This document shows, piece after piece, positions 43,978 through 52,463 of a stretch of DNA of 64,000 bases. How positions within the stretch are numbered: position 1 is the first letter of the stretch; every line of letters starts with the position of its first letter. The stretch comes from Aldehydirespirator sp965116865 (GTDB taxonomy: Bacteria > Actinomycetota > Acidimicrobiia > Acidimicrobiales > Aldehydirespiratoraceae), in contig OZ220727.1 in the NCBI GenBank assembly GCA_965116865.1, forward strand, positions 2,976,001 to 3,040,000. The letters run 5' to 3'. Below the pieces are notes generated by a model, which was given only the letters and a program-made list of their open reading frames with translations, did not search any database and was not told the origin of the DNA. The position numbers and the translations under genes are program-made.

Positions 43978-43996
43978 TCATGGTTGCAGATTGTGC
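43964..43996. repeat. Inverted repeat GCACAATC/GATTGTGC
   Basis: A perfect 8-bp inverted repeat (43964-43971 and 43989-43996) with a 17-base loop lies between the restriction operon and the enoyl-CoA hydratase gene. It could be a regulator site or a transcript hairpin. Confidence 0.5.
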
Positions 43997-44096
43997 ATTC
44001 CGGCTTCGACTTGCTCACTTTGAAGCCGTTGTGCGGATACCCGACTGGCGCCTCCGGTAGGGTCGCGGGCCCGCGAGACACCGAGGAGACACAGCC

Positions 44097-44873
44097 GTGA
44101 GCGAGTTCGTTCGAGTCGAGACCAGCAGCGGAGTGGCCACTATCCGCGTCGACCGGCCCAAGATGAACGCTCTCAACCCCCAGGTGCTCGCCGAGTTGAC
44201 CGAGGCCGCCAACGCGGTCGGGGCCGCCCCCGACGTCAGGGCGGCCGTGATCTGGGGTGGGCCCCGGATCTTCGCGGCCGGTGCCGACATCGGCGGCTTC
44301 ACCGGCCTCGCTCCGGCGGAGGCCACGGCACTGTCACGCCAGTTCAACGACGCCTTCCTGGCGGTCGAGAACATGCCCCAGATAACAGTGGCGGCCGTCA
44401 ACGGCTACGCGCTCGGTGGGGGCATGGAACTGGCCATGGCCGCCGAGTTCAGGGTGGCAGCCGTCGACGCGGTGTTCGGCCAGCCCGAGATCCTCCTCGG
44501 GATCATCCCCGGCGGCGGGGCCACGCAGCGTCTTCCCCGGCTCGTCGGCATGACCAGGGCCAAGGAGATCATCTACACCGGCCGCAACGTGTACCCCGAC
44601 GAGGCCCTCGCCATCGGCCTCGTCTCAACGGTGCATCCCGCTGAGGAGACTTACGACGCGGCCGTCGAGATGGCCGCGGGCTACGCGGCCGGGCCGGCAG
44701 CGTTGCGCATGGCCAAGCAGGCGGTGATGGACGGCCTGCCGCTGTCGATGGACGACGCGGTGGCCCGCGAGACCGAGCATTTCGGCGAGTGCTTCGCCAC
44801 CGACGACGCCGCCGTCGGTGTGGCCAGCTTCCTGGAGAAGGGCCCCGGCAAGGCGACCTTCACCGGCCGTTAG
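44097..44873 (+). CDS. Enoyl-CoA hydratase/isomerase family protein
   Basis: The 258-residue crotonase-fold enzyme likely hydrates trans-2-enoyl-CoA in fatty-acid or amino-acid breakdown. Seen are the oxyanion-hole segments FAAGADIGGF and NGYALGGGMELAMA, and the catalytic-region Glu motif GQPEILLGIIPGGGATQRL with both Glu-type positions retained, as in hydratases. It starts with GTG behind GAGGAG (44083-44088). It is a single gene; the terminal ~150 bp downstream hold a copy of the dispersed repeat. Confidence 0.88.
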   Translation: MSEFVRVETSSGVATIRVDRPKMNALNPQVLAELTEAANAVGAAPDVRAAVIWGGPRIFAAGADIGGFTGLAPAEATALSRQFNDAFLAVENMPQITVAAVNGYALGGGMELAMAAEFRVAAVDAVFGQPEILLGIIPGGGATQRLPRLVGMTRAKEIIYTGRNVYPDEALAIGLVSTVHPAEETYDAAVEMAAGYAAGPAALRMAKQAVMDGLPLSMDDAVARETEHFGECFATDDAAVGVASFLEKGPGKATFTGR

Positions 44874-44950
44874 CCGTGACGACCGTTCCAGAACCGGCAG
44901 CCCACGACGCCCCAACAGGCACCCACCGCTGCCAATTCCCAAGAGGCCGA

Positions 44951-45073
44951 GCGAATAGGCGGGAGCGATGCGGCCCATACAGGCGAGGCCGTGGCCCGAG
45001 CGGCCCTCAGGTCGCAGCGAACAAGAGCGGGAATGACACCGCTGCGACACCACGGACTCTCACCTATTTGCGC
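44951..45073 (-). repeat. Dispersed GCGAATAGG element (inverted orientation)
   Basis: The 123-bp copy starts GCGAATAGG and ends with the altered terminus CCTATTTGCGC. The interior contains gcccgagcggcc, ctcaggtcgcagcgaac and gaatgacaccgctgcgac, as in the tandem copies at 60.7-61.1 kb but on the other strand. It is flanked by aagaggccga. Confidence 0.8.
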
Positions 45074-45109
45074 TTGCTCCAAGCCGACGACCGGCCAGCC
45101 CGGGAGAGC

Positions 45110-45898
45110 TCAGGCGACGTCGAGGCGGTTGAGCCTGACCGCGGCCAGGATCAGGCCGGCGACCGACACCACAGCCAGAACCGCGAGCGCGGTGGTGGTC
45201 GTGTAGGGGTCGAAGCCGTAGTCGATTCCGCCGAGGTGGCTCAGCACCGACCGGGTGTAGCCCCTCAGCGATAGGAGGGCCGCGAATTCGCCGAGCCCCA
45301 CTGCCAGGCCCTCCCACAGGAGCACATAGCCGATGCCCCAGATGATCGGCTTCTTGAGGAGCAGGCCGACCAGCACGAACAGCGACGAGTAGGCGGCGGT
45401 GCCCAGGGCGGCCGCGGCTGCGGCGCCGAGGACCAGGTCAGTGGACCCCGCGACCCTGTCGGCCGCCAGCCAGGCGCCCGCCGCGGTCGGGATCACGGTC
45501 AGGGGCAGCGCCGCCGTGGCCGCGGCGGCGGCCGCCCCGGCCACCACCGGAGCGCGGGCCATGGGGCGCAGCCAGAGGTAGACGAGGGTGCCGTCCTCGC
45601 GGGTCTCGCCCAGCACGGACGAGCCGAACACCAGCGACACGATGGGCACGATGATGATCAGCCCGAAGCCGTCGGCGTAGTCGGCCCCGTCCCTCAGCAG
45701 CTCGGCCGCGCCCTGCCCGCCGTCGCCAGCGTTGAGGCCGACCACCCAGCCGACCAGCATCATCAGCGCGCCCAGCGCCCCCAGCGCGACGATCTTCCCG
45801 GGGGTGAGGACCTGGCGGACCAGCACCCGGTAGGTCAGCGCCGCGGCCCGGAGGCCGGGCACGTGCCAGCGGGTCCGGGGCGGGGTCGGCGCAGTCAT
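45110..45898 (-). CDS. ABC-2-type transporter permease
   Basis: The 262-residue membrane protein has six hydrophobic segments, including MLVGWVVGLNAG and a central SLVFGSSVLGETREDGTLVYLW, typical of ABC-2 permeases. It is the last of four genes (ATPase, permease, ATPase, permease) read leftwards. Its start is separated from the upstream ATPase stop by an insertion flanked by a 14-bp duplication of the stop/start junction. Substrate unknown. Confidence 0.8.
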   Translation of the reverse strand: MTAPTPPRTRWHVPGLRAAALTYRVLVRQVLTPGKIVALGALGALMMLVGWVVGLNAGDGGQGAAELLRDGADYADGFGLIIIVPIVSLVFGSSVLGETREDGTLVYLWLRPMARAPVVAGAAAAAATAALPLTVIPTAAGAWLAADRVAGSTDLVLGAAAAAALGTAAYSSLFVLVGLLLKKPIIWGIGYVLLWEGLAVGLGEFAALLSLRGYTRSVLSHLGGIDYGFDPYTTTTALAVLAVVSVAGLILAAVRLNRLDVA

Positions 45899-45944
45899 CG
45901 CTTCTCAATCCCGGAACGGGACGGCTGATGAGTCATCGCTTCTC
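45893..45944 (-). repeat. Duplicated stop/start junction in the ABC operon
   Basis: agtcatcgcttctc (plus strand) occurs at 45893-45906, covering the permease ATG, and at 45931-45944, covering the ATPase stop. Read on the minus strand both are GAGAAGCGATGACT, an ATGA overlap that now exists twice, 38 bp apart. Confidence 0.8.
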
Positions 45945-46949
45945 CACCAGGTAGCGGAACACCGACTCGAGGTCCTCGTCGAGTGGGACGACCCGCGACA
46001 GGCGAGCCTCGAGCCGCTGCGCCAGCGGAGCGACCTCCCGTCCCAGACGGTCGACGTCGCGGGTGTCCACGACGAGGGAGTCCGCACCGACACTGACGCC
46101 CACGGCCGTGCCCGACTCCACCAGGGCGGCCGCGAACTGCCGGGGCCGGTCCACGGCGATGCGGATGCGGTGGGGGCGGTCGTCCATGAGCTCGCGCAGC
46201 TCGCGGTAGTCGCCGGTGGCGGCCAGGCGTCCCTGGGCGATCACAAGGATCCGGGAGCCGAGACGGGCGACCTCCTCGAGGACGTGGCTCGACACCAGCA
46301 CGCACCGGCCCTCGCCGCCCAGCCTGTGGAACAGCTCGATCATGCGGCGCCGCTGCACCGGATCCAGCCCGGTGAGGGGCTCGTCGAGGATCAGCACCTC
46401 GGGGTCGTGCACCAGCGCGGCGGCCAGCTTCACCCGCTGGCGCATGCCCTTGGAGAAGCCCGACACCCGCTTGGAGTCGTCGGGGTCGAGGTCCACCACT
46501 TCAAGGGCCTGCCGGGCGGCGGGCTCCGGCTCGGCCACCGCCTCGGTAGCTGCGGCCAGAGTCACGAACTGCAGCGCGCTGAGCCGGTCGAACAGGCCGT
46601 CCTGCTGCGGGACGAGGCCGATGCGGCCCCGGACGTCGCGGTCGCGGCGGGCATCCGCGCCCAGCACCCGGACGGTGCCCTTGGTGGGCGGGGTCAGCCC
46701 GCACATCACCCTGAACAGGGTGGACTTGCCGGCGCCGTTGGGCCCGAGCAGGGCAGTGACGCCGGCCCGAACCGAGAAGCTCACATCGGACACCGCCACG
46801 ACGTCCCCGAACACCTTCGACACGCCGTTCACCTCGACCATGGCCGAACCGTTGGGCGGCGGGGGCGGAGGCGGAGGCGGCGCTCCGACCGGCGGCGCCG
46901 GCGGGGACACCGGTAGTCCCGGCGGCGGGGTGGGCGGGCTGGTGCTCAT
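45933..46949 (-). CDS. ABC transporter ATP-binding protein (ABC-2 exporter)
   Basis: The 338-residue nucleotide-binding subunit has Walker A GPNGAGKST, Q-loop LVPQQDG, a signature FSKGMRQR (variant of LSGGQ) and Walker B VLILDEPLTGLDP. The first ~40 residues are a Pro-rich, likely disordered tail (PPPPPPPPPNGS) not usual in the family. The C-terminal ~100 residues form an accessory domain. The ATG overlaps the stop of the upstream permease (ATGA). Confidence 0.88.
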   Translation of the reverse strand: MSTSPPTPPPGLPVSPPAPPVGAPPPPPPPPPNGSAMVEVNGVSKVFGDVVAVSDVSFSVRAGVTALLGPNGAGKSTLFRVMCGLTPPTKGTVRVLGADARRDRDVRGRIGLVPQQDGLFDRLSALQFVTLAAATEAVAEPEPAARQALEVVDLDPDDSKRVSGFSKGMRQRVKLAAALVHDPEVLILDEPLTGLDPVQRRRMIELFHRLGGEGRCVLVSSHVLEEVARLGSRILVIAQGRLAATGDYRELRELMDDRPHRIRIAVDRPRQFAAALVESGTAVGVSVGADSLVVDTRDVDRLGREVAPLAQRLEARLSRVVPLDEDLESVFRYLVEKR

Positions 46950-47911
46950 AGGCTCAGCGCCAGTCGCCGGTAGCGCCACCACACCACCGCCGAGCCCAGG
47001 GCCACCCACGCGAAGTTGGCCGCCACCACGAACAGGGTGGACAGCTGTTCCCGTCCGGCGCCGGGCTGGAAAGCGTCTTCTTCGGGGGACTCCGGCGCCC
47101 TGAAGGGATCCGACCCATCGACGCCGTAGATCCGGTTCTTGAGCTCGTCGGCGATCCCTCCGAGGTCGAAGGCGTAGACCTGCGCGCTCATGTCGGCGGC
47201 CTCCACCAGCGCCAGGGTCGTGAAGCCGCTGCCCCACAGCAGCACGACCACGCCGATGGTGGCGAAGAGCCGCCGGTCGGTGAGGCTGGCCGCGGCCAGG
47301 CTGGCCATGGTGAACGCCGCGGAGATGGCCCCACCGGCCGCGATGACACGCACGAAGATCTTGATCCACTCGATGAGCCCGTCGGGCCCGGAGCCCTCGA
47401 TGGTGCGGGCCACCAGCAGGAACAGCACGGGCCCCATCGTGAGGACGGCCAGCGCGAGGGCCACGGCCAGCGCCTTCGAAGCGAGATAGCTCCACCGCTG
47501 CAGCGGGGTCGACAGGTACAGCTGGAGCATCCCGTTGCGGCGGTCGGCCACCAGGATGTCGGGCACGATGATGGCGCAGTAGAAGAACAGGGCGGTGGTG
47601 ATGAAGTCGTAGTACTCGTGGTAGTCGGGCAGGATCTCGTCCTCGATCATGTCGATGTCGAGCACGACCGTCAGCCCCACGAACACCAACGCCGGTACCA
47701 GCGCGATGACCACCGCGAGCCACGGCAGGATCTTGTGCTGGGCCGCCCGGCCCAGCCCGAGGGTGTGGCGCACCGAGTAGCGCACCACCGAGCGGATCGA
47801 CCCGGGCAGCCCGGTGCGGGGCCCGTCGTAGGACCGGTAGCCCCGGTCGATGATCTGGGCGGCCTCGCCGGCCGCAGCCGTGTTGGAGTTCGGTGCCGGA
47901 GTGTCGCTCAT
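46946..47911 (-). CDS. ABC-2-type transporter permease
   Basis: The 321-residue permease has six or seven hydrophobic helices after a ~50-residue soluble N-terminus (DRGYRSYDGPRTG). The central ADRRNGMLQLYLSTPLQRW is typical of ABC-2 subunits next to the first cytosolic loop. It overlaps both neighbours by 4 bp, showing a tight operon. Confidence 0.82.
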   Translation of the reverse strand: MSDTPAPNSNTAAAGEAAQIIDRGYRSYDGPRTGLPGSIRSVVRYSVRHTLGLGRAAQHKILPWLAVVIALVPALVFVGLTVVLDIDMIEDEILPDYHEYYDFITTALFFYCAIIVPDILVADRRNGMLQLYLSTPLQRWSYLASKALAVALALAVLTMGPVLFLLVARTIEGSGPDGLIEWIKIFVRVIAAGGAISAAFTMASLAAASLTDRRLFATIGVVVLLWGSGFTTLALVEAADMSAQVYAFDLGGIADELKNRIYGVDGSDPFRAPESPEEDAFQPGAGREQLSTLFVVAANFAWVALGSAVVWWRYRRLALSL

Positions 47912-48831
47912 CGGGCGGCGTCCTCGAAGAGGTCCTCGAGCGTGCGGCGCCGGGTCTCGAGGCGGCGGATGCGGGCGCCGGCCGAGGCCACCGCGTCACG
48001 GGAGCAGTCGCAGAGCTCCTCGAACGCCGCGCCCCGCAGCGCCAGCGTGGCCTCGTGGCGCCGCACGTCCAAGCCGCCGGCCCGGAGCGCGGCCTCCACC
48101 GTGTCGATCGATCCGGCCGGCTCGGACACGTCGACCAGTTCGAGCGTGATCCCGTCGCCCGCGCCGACCAGGTCGCTGATCGGCCCGCAGGCCACCAGGC
48201 GGCCGGCATCCAGGGCCACCACGTTGTCGCACACCCGTTCGACCTCTTCCAACTGGTGAGACGACAGCACGACGTTGACCGAGAAGTCCCGGCTGATCTG
48301 GCCGATCAGGGTCAGCATCTCGCTGCGCTGCACTGGGTCCAGGCCGTCGGTGGGCTCGTCCAGCAGCACGAGGCTCGGATCTGAGGCGATGGCCTGGGCC
48401 AGCTTCACCCGCTGGCGCTGGCCGGTGGACATGGTGCCCAGCGTGCGGAGGCGCTCCTCGCCCAGCCCGACCAGCCAGAGCGTGTCGGAGGCCCGGTTGC
48501 GGGCTTCGCCTCGGGGCATCCCCCGCATCTCGGACAGGTGCCGCACGAAGTCGACGGCCCGCATCTCGTCGGGCAGCACGTTGCGCTCCGGCGCGAACCC
48601 GATCATGGCCCTGAGCCGATGGCCGTTCTTCACCGGATCGAAGCCCAGCACGCGGATCGATCCCGAGGTCGGCGCTCTCAACCCCAGCATGGCGTTGAGC
48701 AGGGTGGTCTTGCCCGCGCCGTTGGCGCCCACCAGCCCGGTCACGCCCGCCTGCATCTCGAGGTCCAGATCGTCGAGGGCGACGGTGGGGCCGAAACGCT
48801 GCGTCAGCCCCTGCGTCTTGACGATCGCCAC
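47908..48831 (-). CDS. ABC transporter ATP-binding protein (first gene of ABC-2 operon)
   Basis: The 307-residue ATPase has Walker A GANGAGKTT, signature MSTGQRQR and Walker B LVLLDEPTDGLDP, with an H-loop region VLSSHQLEEVE. It starts with GTG and leads the four-gene leftward operon. The two ATPase/permease pairs are distant relatives and may form one hetero-complex or two exporters. Confidence 0.88.
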   Translation of the reverse strand: MAIVKTQGLTQRFGPTVALDDLDLEMQAGVTGLVGANGAGKTTLLNAMLGLRAPTSGSIRVLGFDPVKNGHRLRAMIGFAPERNVLPDEMRAVDFVRHLSEMRGMPRGEARNRASDTLWLVGLGEERLRTLGTMSTGQRQRVKLAQAIASDPSLVLLDEPTDGLDPVQRSEMLTLIGQISRDFSVNVVLSSHQLEEVERVCDNVVALDAGRLVACGPISDLVGAGDGITLELVDVSEPAGSIDTVEAALRAGGLDVRRHEATLALRGAAFEELCDCSRDAVASAGARIRRLETRRRTLEDLFEDAAR

Positions 48832-49029
48832 CTGCGCAGCATACGGTCGCCCGGTTCCATTCCTGTTGGCGGCTGAACACCGGGAGGGCTGAACACCGGG
48901 AGACTGCCCGGCCGCAGCCCTGAGGATCCCCGGAGTCTCAGGGCGAGTCGAGGGTTGTCCTCGGTTGGAGAGGATCGGGCCGCTCGTAGAGTGCCGCAGG
49001 AAACTGCCCGTCAGCGTTCAGGAGAAATC

Positions 49030-49779
49030 GTGACCGCTTCCCCAGCGCAGACATTGGCCGTCGCCGCCCGAGCTGTGGCCGCCGGCAAGATCTACGGCTC
49101 CGGTGACACCGAGGTGCGGGCACTCGACGCCATCGACGCGGCCTTCGAGCAGGGCCGCTTCACCGCCATCATGGGTCCGTCGGGATCGGGCAAGTCCACG
49201 CTGATGCACTGCATGGCCGGGCTCGACACTGTCACATCCGGCCAGGTGATCATCGGCGACACCGACCTGACCACCCTGTCGGAGAAGGACCTGACGCTGA
49301 TGCGGCGCGACAAGGTGGGGTTCGTGTTCCAGGCCTACAACCTGGTGCCCACCCTCACCGCCATGGAGAACATCACCCTCCCCATGGACCTGGCCGGGAC
49401 GAAGGGCGACGAGGCCTGGATCGGCGAGGTGGTGGCTGCCACCGGGTTGTCGGACCGGGCCAAGCACCGCCCCAACGAGCTGTCGGGAGGCCAGCAGCAG
49501 CGGGTGGCGGTGGCCCGGGCGCTGGCCGGCAAGCCCCGGATCATCTTCGCCGACGAGCCCACCGGCAACGTCGACTCCAACACCGCCTCCGAGATCCTCG
49601 GCTTCATGCGGAGCGCGGTCGACCAGATGGGCCAGACCATCGTGATGGTCACTCACGATCCGGTGGCCGCCTCCTACGCCGACCGGGTCGTGTTTCTAGT
49701 GGACGGCAAGATCGTGGACGAGCTGGCCGATCCCACGCCTCAGGGCATCCGGGACCATATGACCCGGCTCGGCGCCTGA
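49030..49779 (+). CDS. MacB/LolD-type ABC transporter ATP-binding protein
   Basis: The 249-residue ATPase has Walker A GPSGSGKST, the MacB-type FQAYNLVPTLTAMEN, signature ELSGGQQQRVAVARAL and Walker B IIFADEPTGNVD. I chose GTG 49030 because AGGAG ends 5 bases before it. It is followed by two FtsX-type permeases and should energise a mechanotransmission-type complex rather than a classic importer. Confidence 0.9.
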   Translation: MTASPAQTLAVAARAVAAGKIYGSGDTEVRALDAIDAAFEQGRFTAIMGPSGSGKSTLMHCMAGLDTVTSGQVIIGDTDLTTLSEKDLTLMRRDKVGFVFQAYNLVPTLTAMENITLPMDLAGTKGDEAWIGEVVAATGLSDRAKHRPNELSGGQQQRVAVARALAGKPRIIFADEPTGNVDSNTASEILGFMRSAVDQMGQTIVMVTHDPVAASYADRVVFLVDGKIVDELADPTPQGIRDHMTRLGA

Positions 49780-49820
49780 GGCCTGCCTGAGGCCGGCGCC
49801 CACCGCAGGCAGGCCCTCGC

Positions 49821-52382
49821 ATGCTGCGCCTGGCGCTCAGGACTGTCATGGCCGGCAAGGTCCGCTTCGCGCTGACCTCCGGCGTGGTGATGCTCGGGGT
49901 CGCCTTCGTGGTGGCCGCCTTCGTGACCGCCGACTCGCTGCGGGCCACCTTCGGCGAGCTCGCGGCCGACATCAACACCGGCAGCGACTTCACCGTGCGC
50001 GGCGAGCTCGCCTTCGGCGGCCTCACCGACGCCATCGCGCCGTCGCTTCCCGCCGAGGTGCTCGACGGCATCCTGGCCGCCGACGGCGTGCAGGCCGCCG
50101 CGGGGGGATTCTTCGTCGATGGCGTGATCCCGGTGGACGGCTCGGGCCGGGCGGTGACCGCACTCGGCGGCGCCCCCACGGCGGGCGCCAACTGGACGGC
50201 GGACGAGTCGCTCTCGCAGTTCTACCTGATCGACGGGCGCTGGCCGGTCGGTGTGTCGGAGTTCGCCATAGACGTGGAGACCTTCGCCAACGAGGACTTC
50301 GAGATCGGCGGCCGCTACGAAGTGGTCACGCCGACCGGCCCCCGCCCCTTCACCCTCACGGGAACGGCACAGTTCGGCTTCCCGGACAACGCCGGAGTCG
50401 GCGCGGTGTTCTCCCTGTTCGACACCGCTGCCGCCCAGGAAGTGCTCGGCTTTCCGGACCAGTACAACCAGATCGCCGTGCGGGCCGATCCCGGCGCCGA
50501 CTCCGAGGCGGTCCGGGCCCGCATCGAGGCGGTCCTGCCCGCGGGCGCGGAAGTCATCACCGCGGCCGAGGCCACCGAGGAGTTCAGCGACGCTTTCGAG
50601 TCGTTCATCGGCCCGTTGCAGACCGTGCTGCTGGTGTTCGCCTTCGTCGTGCTGTTCGTCAGCGCCTTCATCATCTCCAACGCCTTCAACATCGTGCTCG
50701 GCCAGCGGATTCGGGAGCTGTCGCTGCTGAGGGCGGTCGGCGCCACCCCCCGGCAGGTGCGCCGGTCGGTGCTCATCGAGGCGTTGGTCGTCGGCTTGGC
50801 CGCCGTGCTGGTCGGTCTGGGTCTCGGCCTGCTCGGCGCTGTGGGCATCCGCGAGCTGTTCTCGGCTCTGGGCGCCTCCCTGCCCGACGGCCCCCTGCCG
50901 CTGCGGATCCGCACTCTGGTGTGGGCGGTCGCGGTCGGGGTCGGCTTCACCGTTGTGGCTGCGCTGGTCCCGGCCCTGAAGGCGGCGCGCCTGTCGCCGG
51001 TGGCGGGGCTGAGCGAGTACGGCCGCGATGCACGCGGGGTCCGCCGTCTCGGGAGGCTGACGGCCGGCGGGCTCATGGCCGCGCTGGGGCTGCTTCTCAC
51101 CTTCGGCGGCTTATTCGCCGGCTTCGACGGCGCTGCGGCGCGACTGTGGATCCTGGGCGCGGGCGCCGCGGTAGTGTTCGTCGCCGTCGCCGTGCTCAGC
51201 CCGCTGATCGCGGGCGCCGCGGTGTCGGCGTTGGCCTGGCCCCTTCAACGAGTGTTCGGCACTCCCGGTCGGCTGGCCCGCGAGAACGCGGCCCGCAACC
51301 CGCGGCGCACCGCGGCCACCGCGGTCGCGTTGACCATCGGACTGGCGCTCGTGGCGACGGTGTCGGTCATGGGAGAGTCGTTCAAGGCCACGTTCCGCGA
51401 CCAGCTCGCCAGCGCGGTCAGCGCCGACTTCGTGGTCACCTCCGACAGTTTCTCGGGGATGCCCAAGACGGTGGCCGAGGACCTGCGGGCTGCCGGGGCG
51501 GGGTCGGTGGTCGCGTTCGACTCCGATCTGGTGAGTATCACGTCGCCGGATCGCCCCGACCGCGTGCTGGAGACCTGGGTCACTGCCACCGACTTCGCCG
51601 GGCTGGAGGACGTGGCCGATCTGGGCATCCGGCGCGGCTCGCTGAGCGACGTCGACGCAGTGCTGGCGCACGCCGACGCGATCGGAGACTGGGGTCTGGG
51701 GGTCGGGGACAGGATTCTCATGTCCTTCGTCAATGGCGAAGCCCGCGAGTTGACGGTCGCTGCGGTCTACACCCGGAACGCCTTCTGGGGAGATTGGCTG
51801 ATCGACCAGTCGGTGTACGCCGAGGTGGCCACTTCCGCGGCCGACGACGCGGTGGCGATCAAGGCGGCCGGCGCCGATCCCGGGGCGGTGCGGGCGGTCC
51901 TCGACGAGGCGCTCGCCCGCTACCCCCAGACGAGCCTGGAGGACCGGCGGGAGTTCCAGGCGAGCCTGGAGTCCGACCTCAACAACGCGTTGGCGCTGGT
52001 CAACGCGCTCCTGGTCTTCGCGCTGATCGTGGCCCTCGTCGGGATCGTCAACACGCTCACGCTGTCGGTGTTCGAACGCACCAAGGAGATAGGGCTGCTG
52101 AGAGCGGTGGGGATGACCCGGCGCCAGCTGCGGCGCATGATCCGTTGGGAGGCGGCCACGATCGCCCTGTACGGCGCCGTTGTCGGAGTCGGTCTCGGGC
52201 TGGCGTTCGGTGTGGCCATCTCAGCAGCCATCCCCGACGACATTGTCAGCCGGGTGTCGGTGCCGGCCGTCCAGATTGTCGGGCTCATCGTTGTGGCTGT
52301 CGTGTTCGGCCTGCTCGCCGCGCTGTTCCCCGCCTTCCGAGCCGGTCGCATGAACGTGCTCGATGCGATCGCCGCCGACTGA
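49821..52382 (+). CDS. FtsX/MacB-type permease, first of two paralogues
   Basis: The 853-residue protein has an N-terminal helix (MLRLALRTVMAGKVRFALTS followed by hydrophobic residues), a large extracytoplasmic domain, then two FtsX blocks, each with three or four helices (the first around residues 260-380, the second near the C-terminus, ALIVALVGIVNTLTLSVFERT). Two cytosolic elements LLRAVGATPRQVRRS and LLRAVGMTRRQLRRM are coupling segments for the ATPase. Likely role: moving lipids or lipoproteins, or signalling across the membrane. Confidence 0.88.
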   Translation: MLRLALRTVMAGKVRFALTSGVVMLGVAFVVAAFVTADSLRATFGELAADINTGSDFTVRGELAFGGLTDAIAPSLPAEVLDGILAADGVQAAAGGFFVDGVIPVDGSGRAVTALGGAPTAGANWTADESLSQFYLIDGRWPVGVSEFAIDVETFANEDFEIGGRYEVVTPTGPRPFTLTGTAQFGFPDNAGVGAVFSLFDTAAAQEVLGFPDQYNQIAVRADPGADSEAVRARIEAVLPAGAEVITAAEATEEFSDAFESFIGPLQTVLLVFAFVVLFVSAFIISNAFNIVLGQRIRELSLLRAVGATPRQVRRSVLIEALVVGLAAVLVGLGLGLLGAVGIRELFSALGASLPDGPLPLRIRTLVWAVAVGVGFTVVAALVPALKAARLSPVAGLSEYGRDARGVRRLGRLTAGGLMAALGLLLTFGGLFAGFDGAAARLWILGAGAAVVFVAVAVLSPLIAGAAVSALAWPLQRVFGTPGRLARENAARNPRRTAATAVALTIGLALVATVSVMGESFKATFRDQLASAVSADFVVTSDSFSGMPKTVAEDLRAAGAGSVVAFDSDLVSITSPDRPDRVLETWVTATDFAGLEDVADLGIRRGSLSDVDAVLAHADAIGDWGLGVGDRILMSFVNGEARELTVAAVYTRNAFWGDWLIDQSVYAEVATSAADDAVAIKAAGADPGAVRAVLDEALARYPQTSLEDRREFQASLESDLNNALALVNALLVFALIVALVGIVNTLTLSVFERTKEIGLLRAVGMTRRQLRRMIRWEAATIALYGAVVGVGLGLAFGVAISAAIPDDIVSRVSVPAVQIVGLIVVAVVFGLLAALFPAFRAGRMNVLDAIAAD

Positions 52383-52463
52383 GCCGGGGCGGGATCCGCG
52401 GGACTCGACGCTGTGACCCATGAGGCCGCTGAGCCGCGGCTGCACCGGGCGAGCGGGCCGCCG

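Noticed and set aside
48873..48906. 16-bp tandem ggctgaacaccgggag
   Set aside because: Simple tandem duplication between divergent ABC genes; period is unlike the 72-bp pattern.
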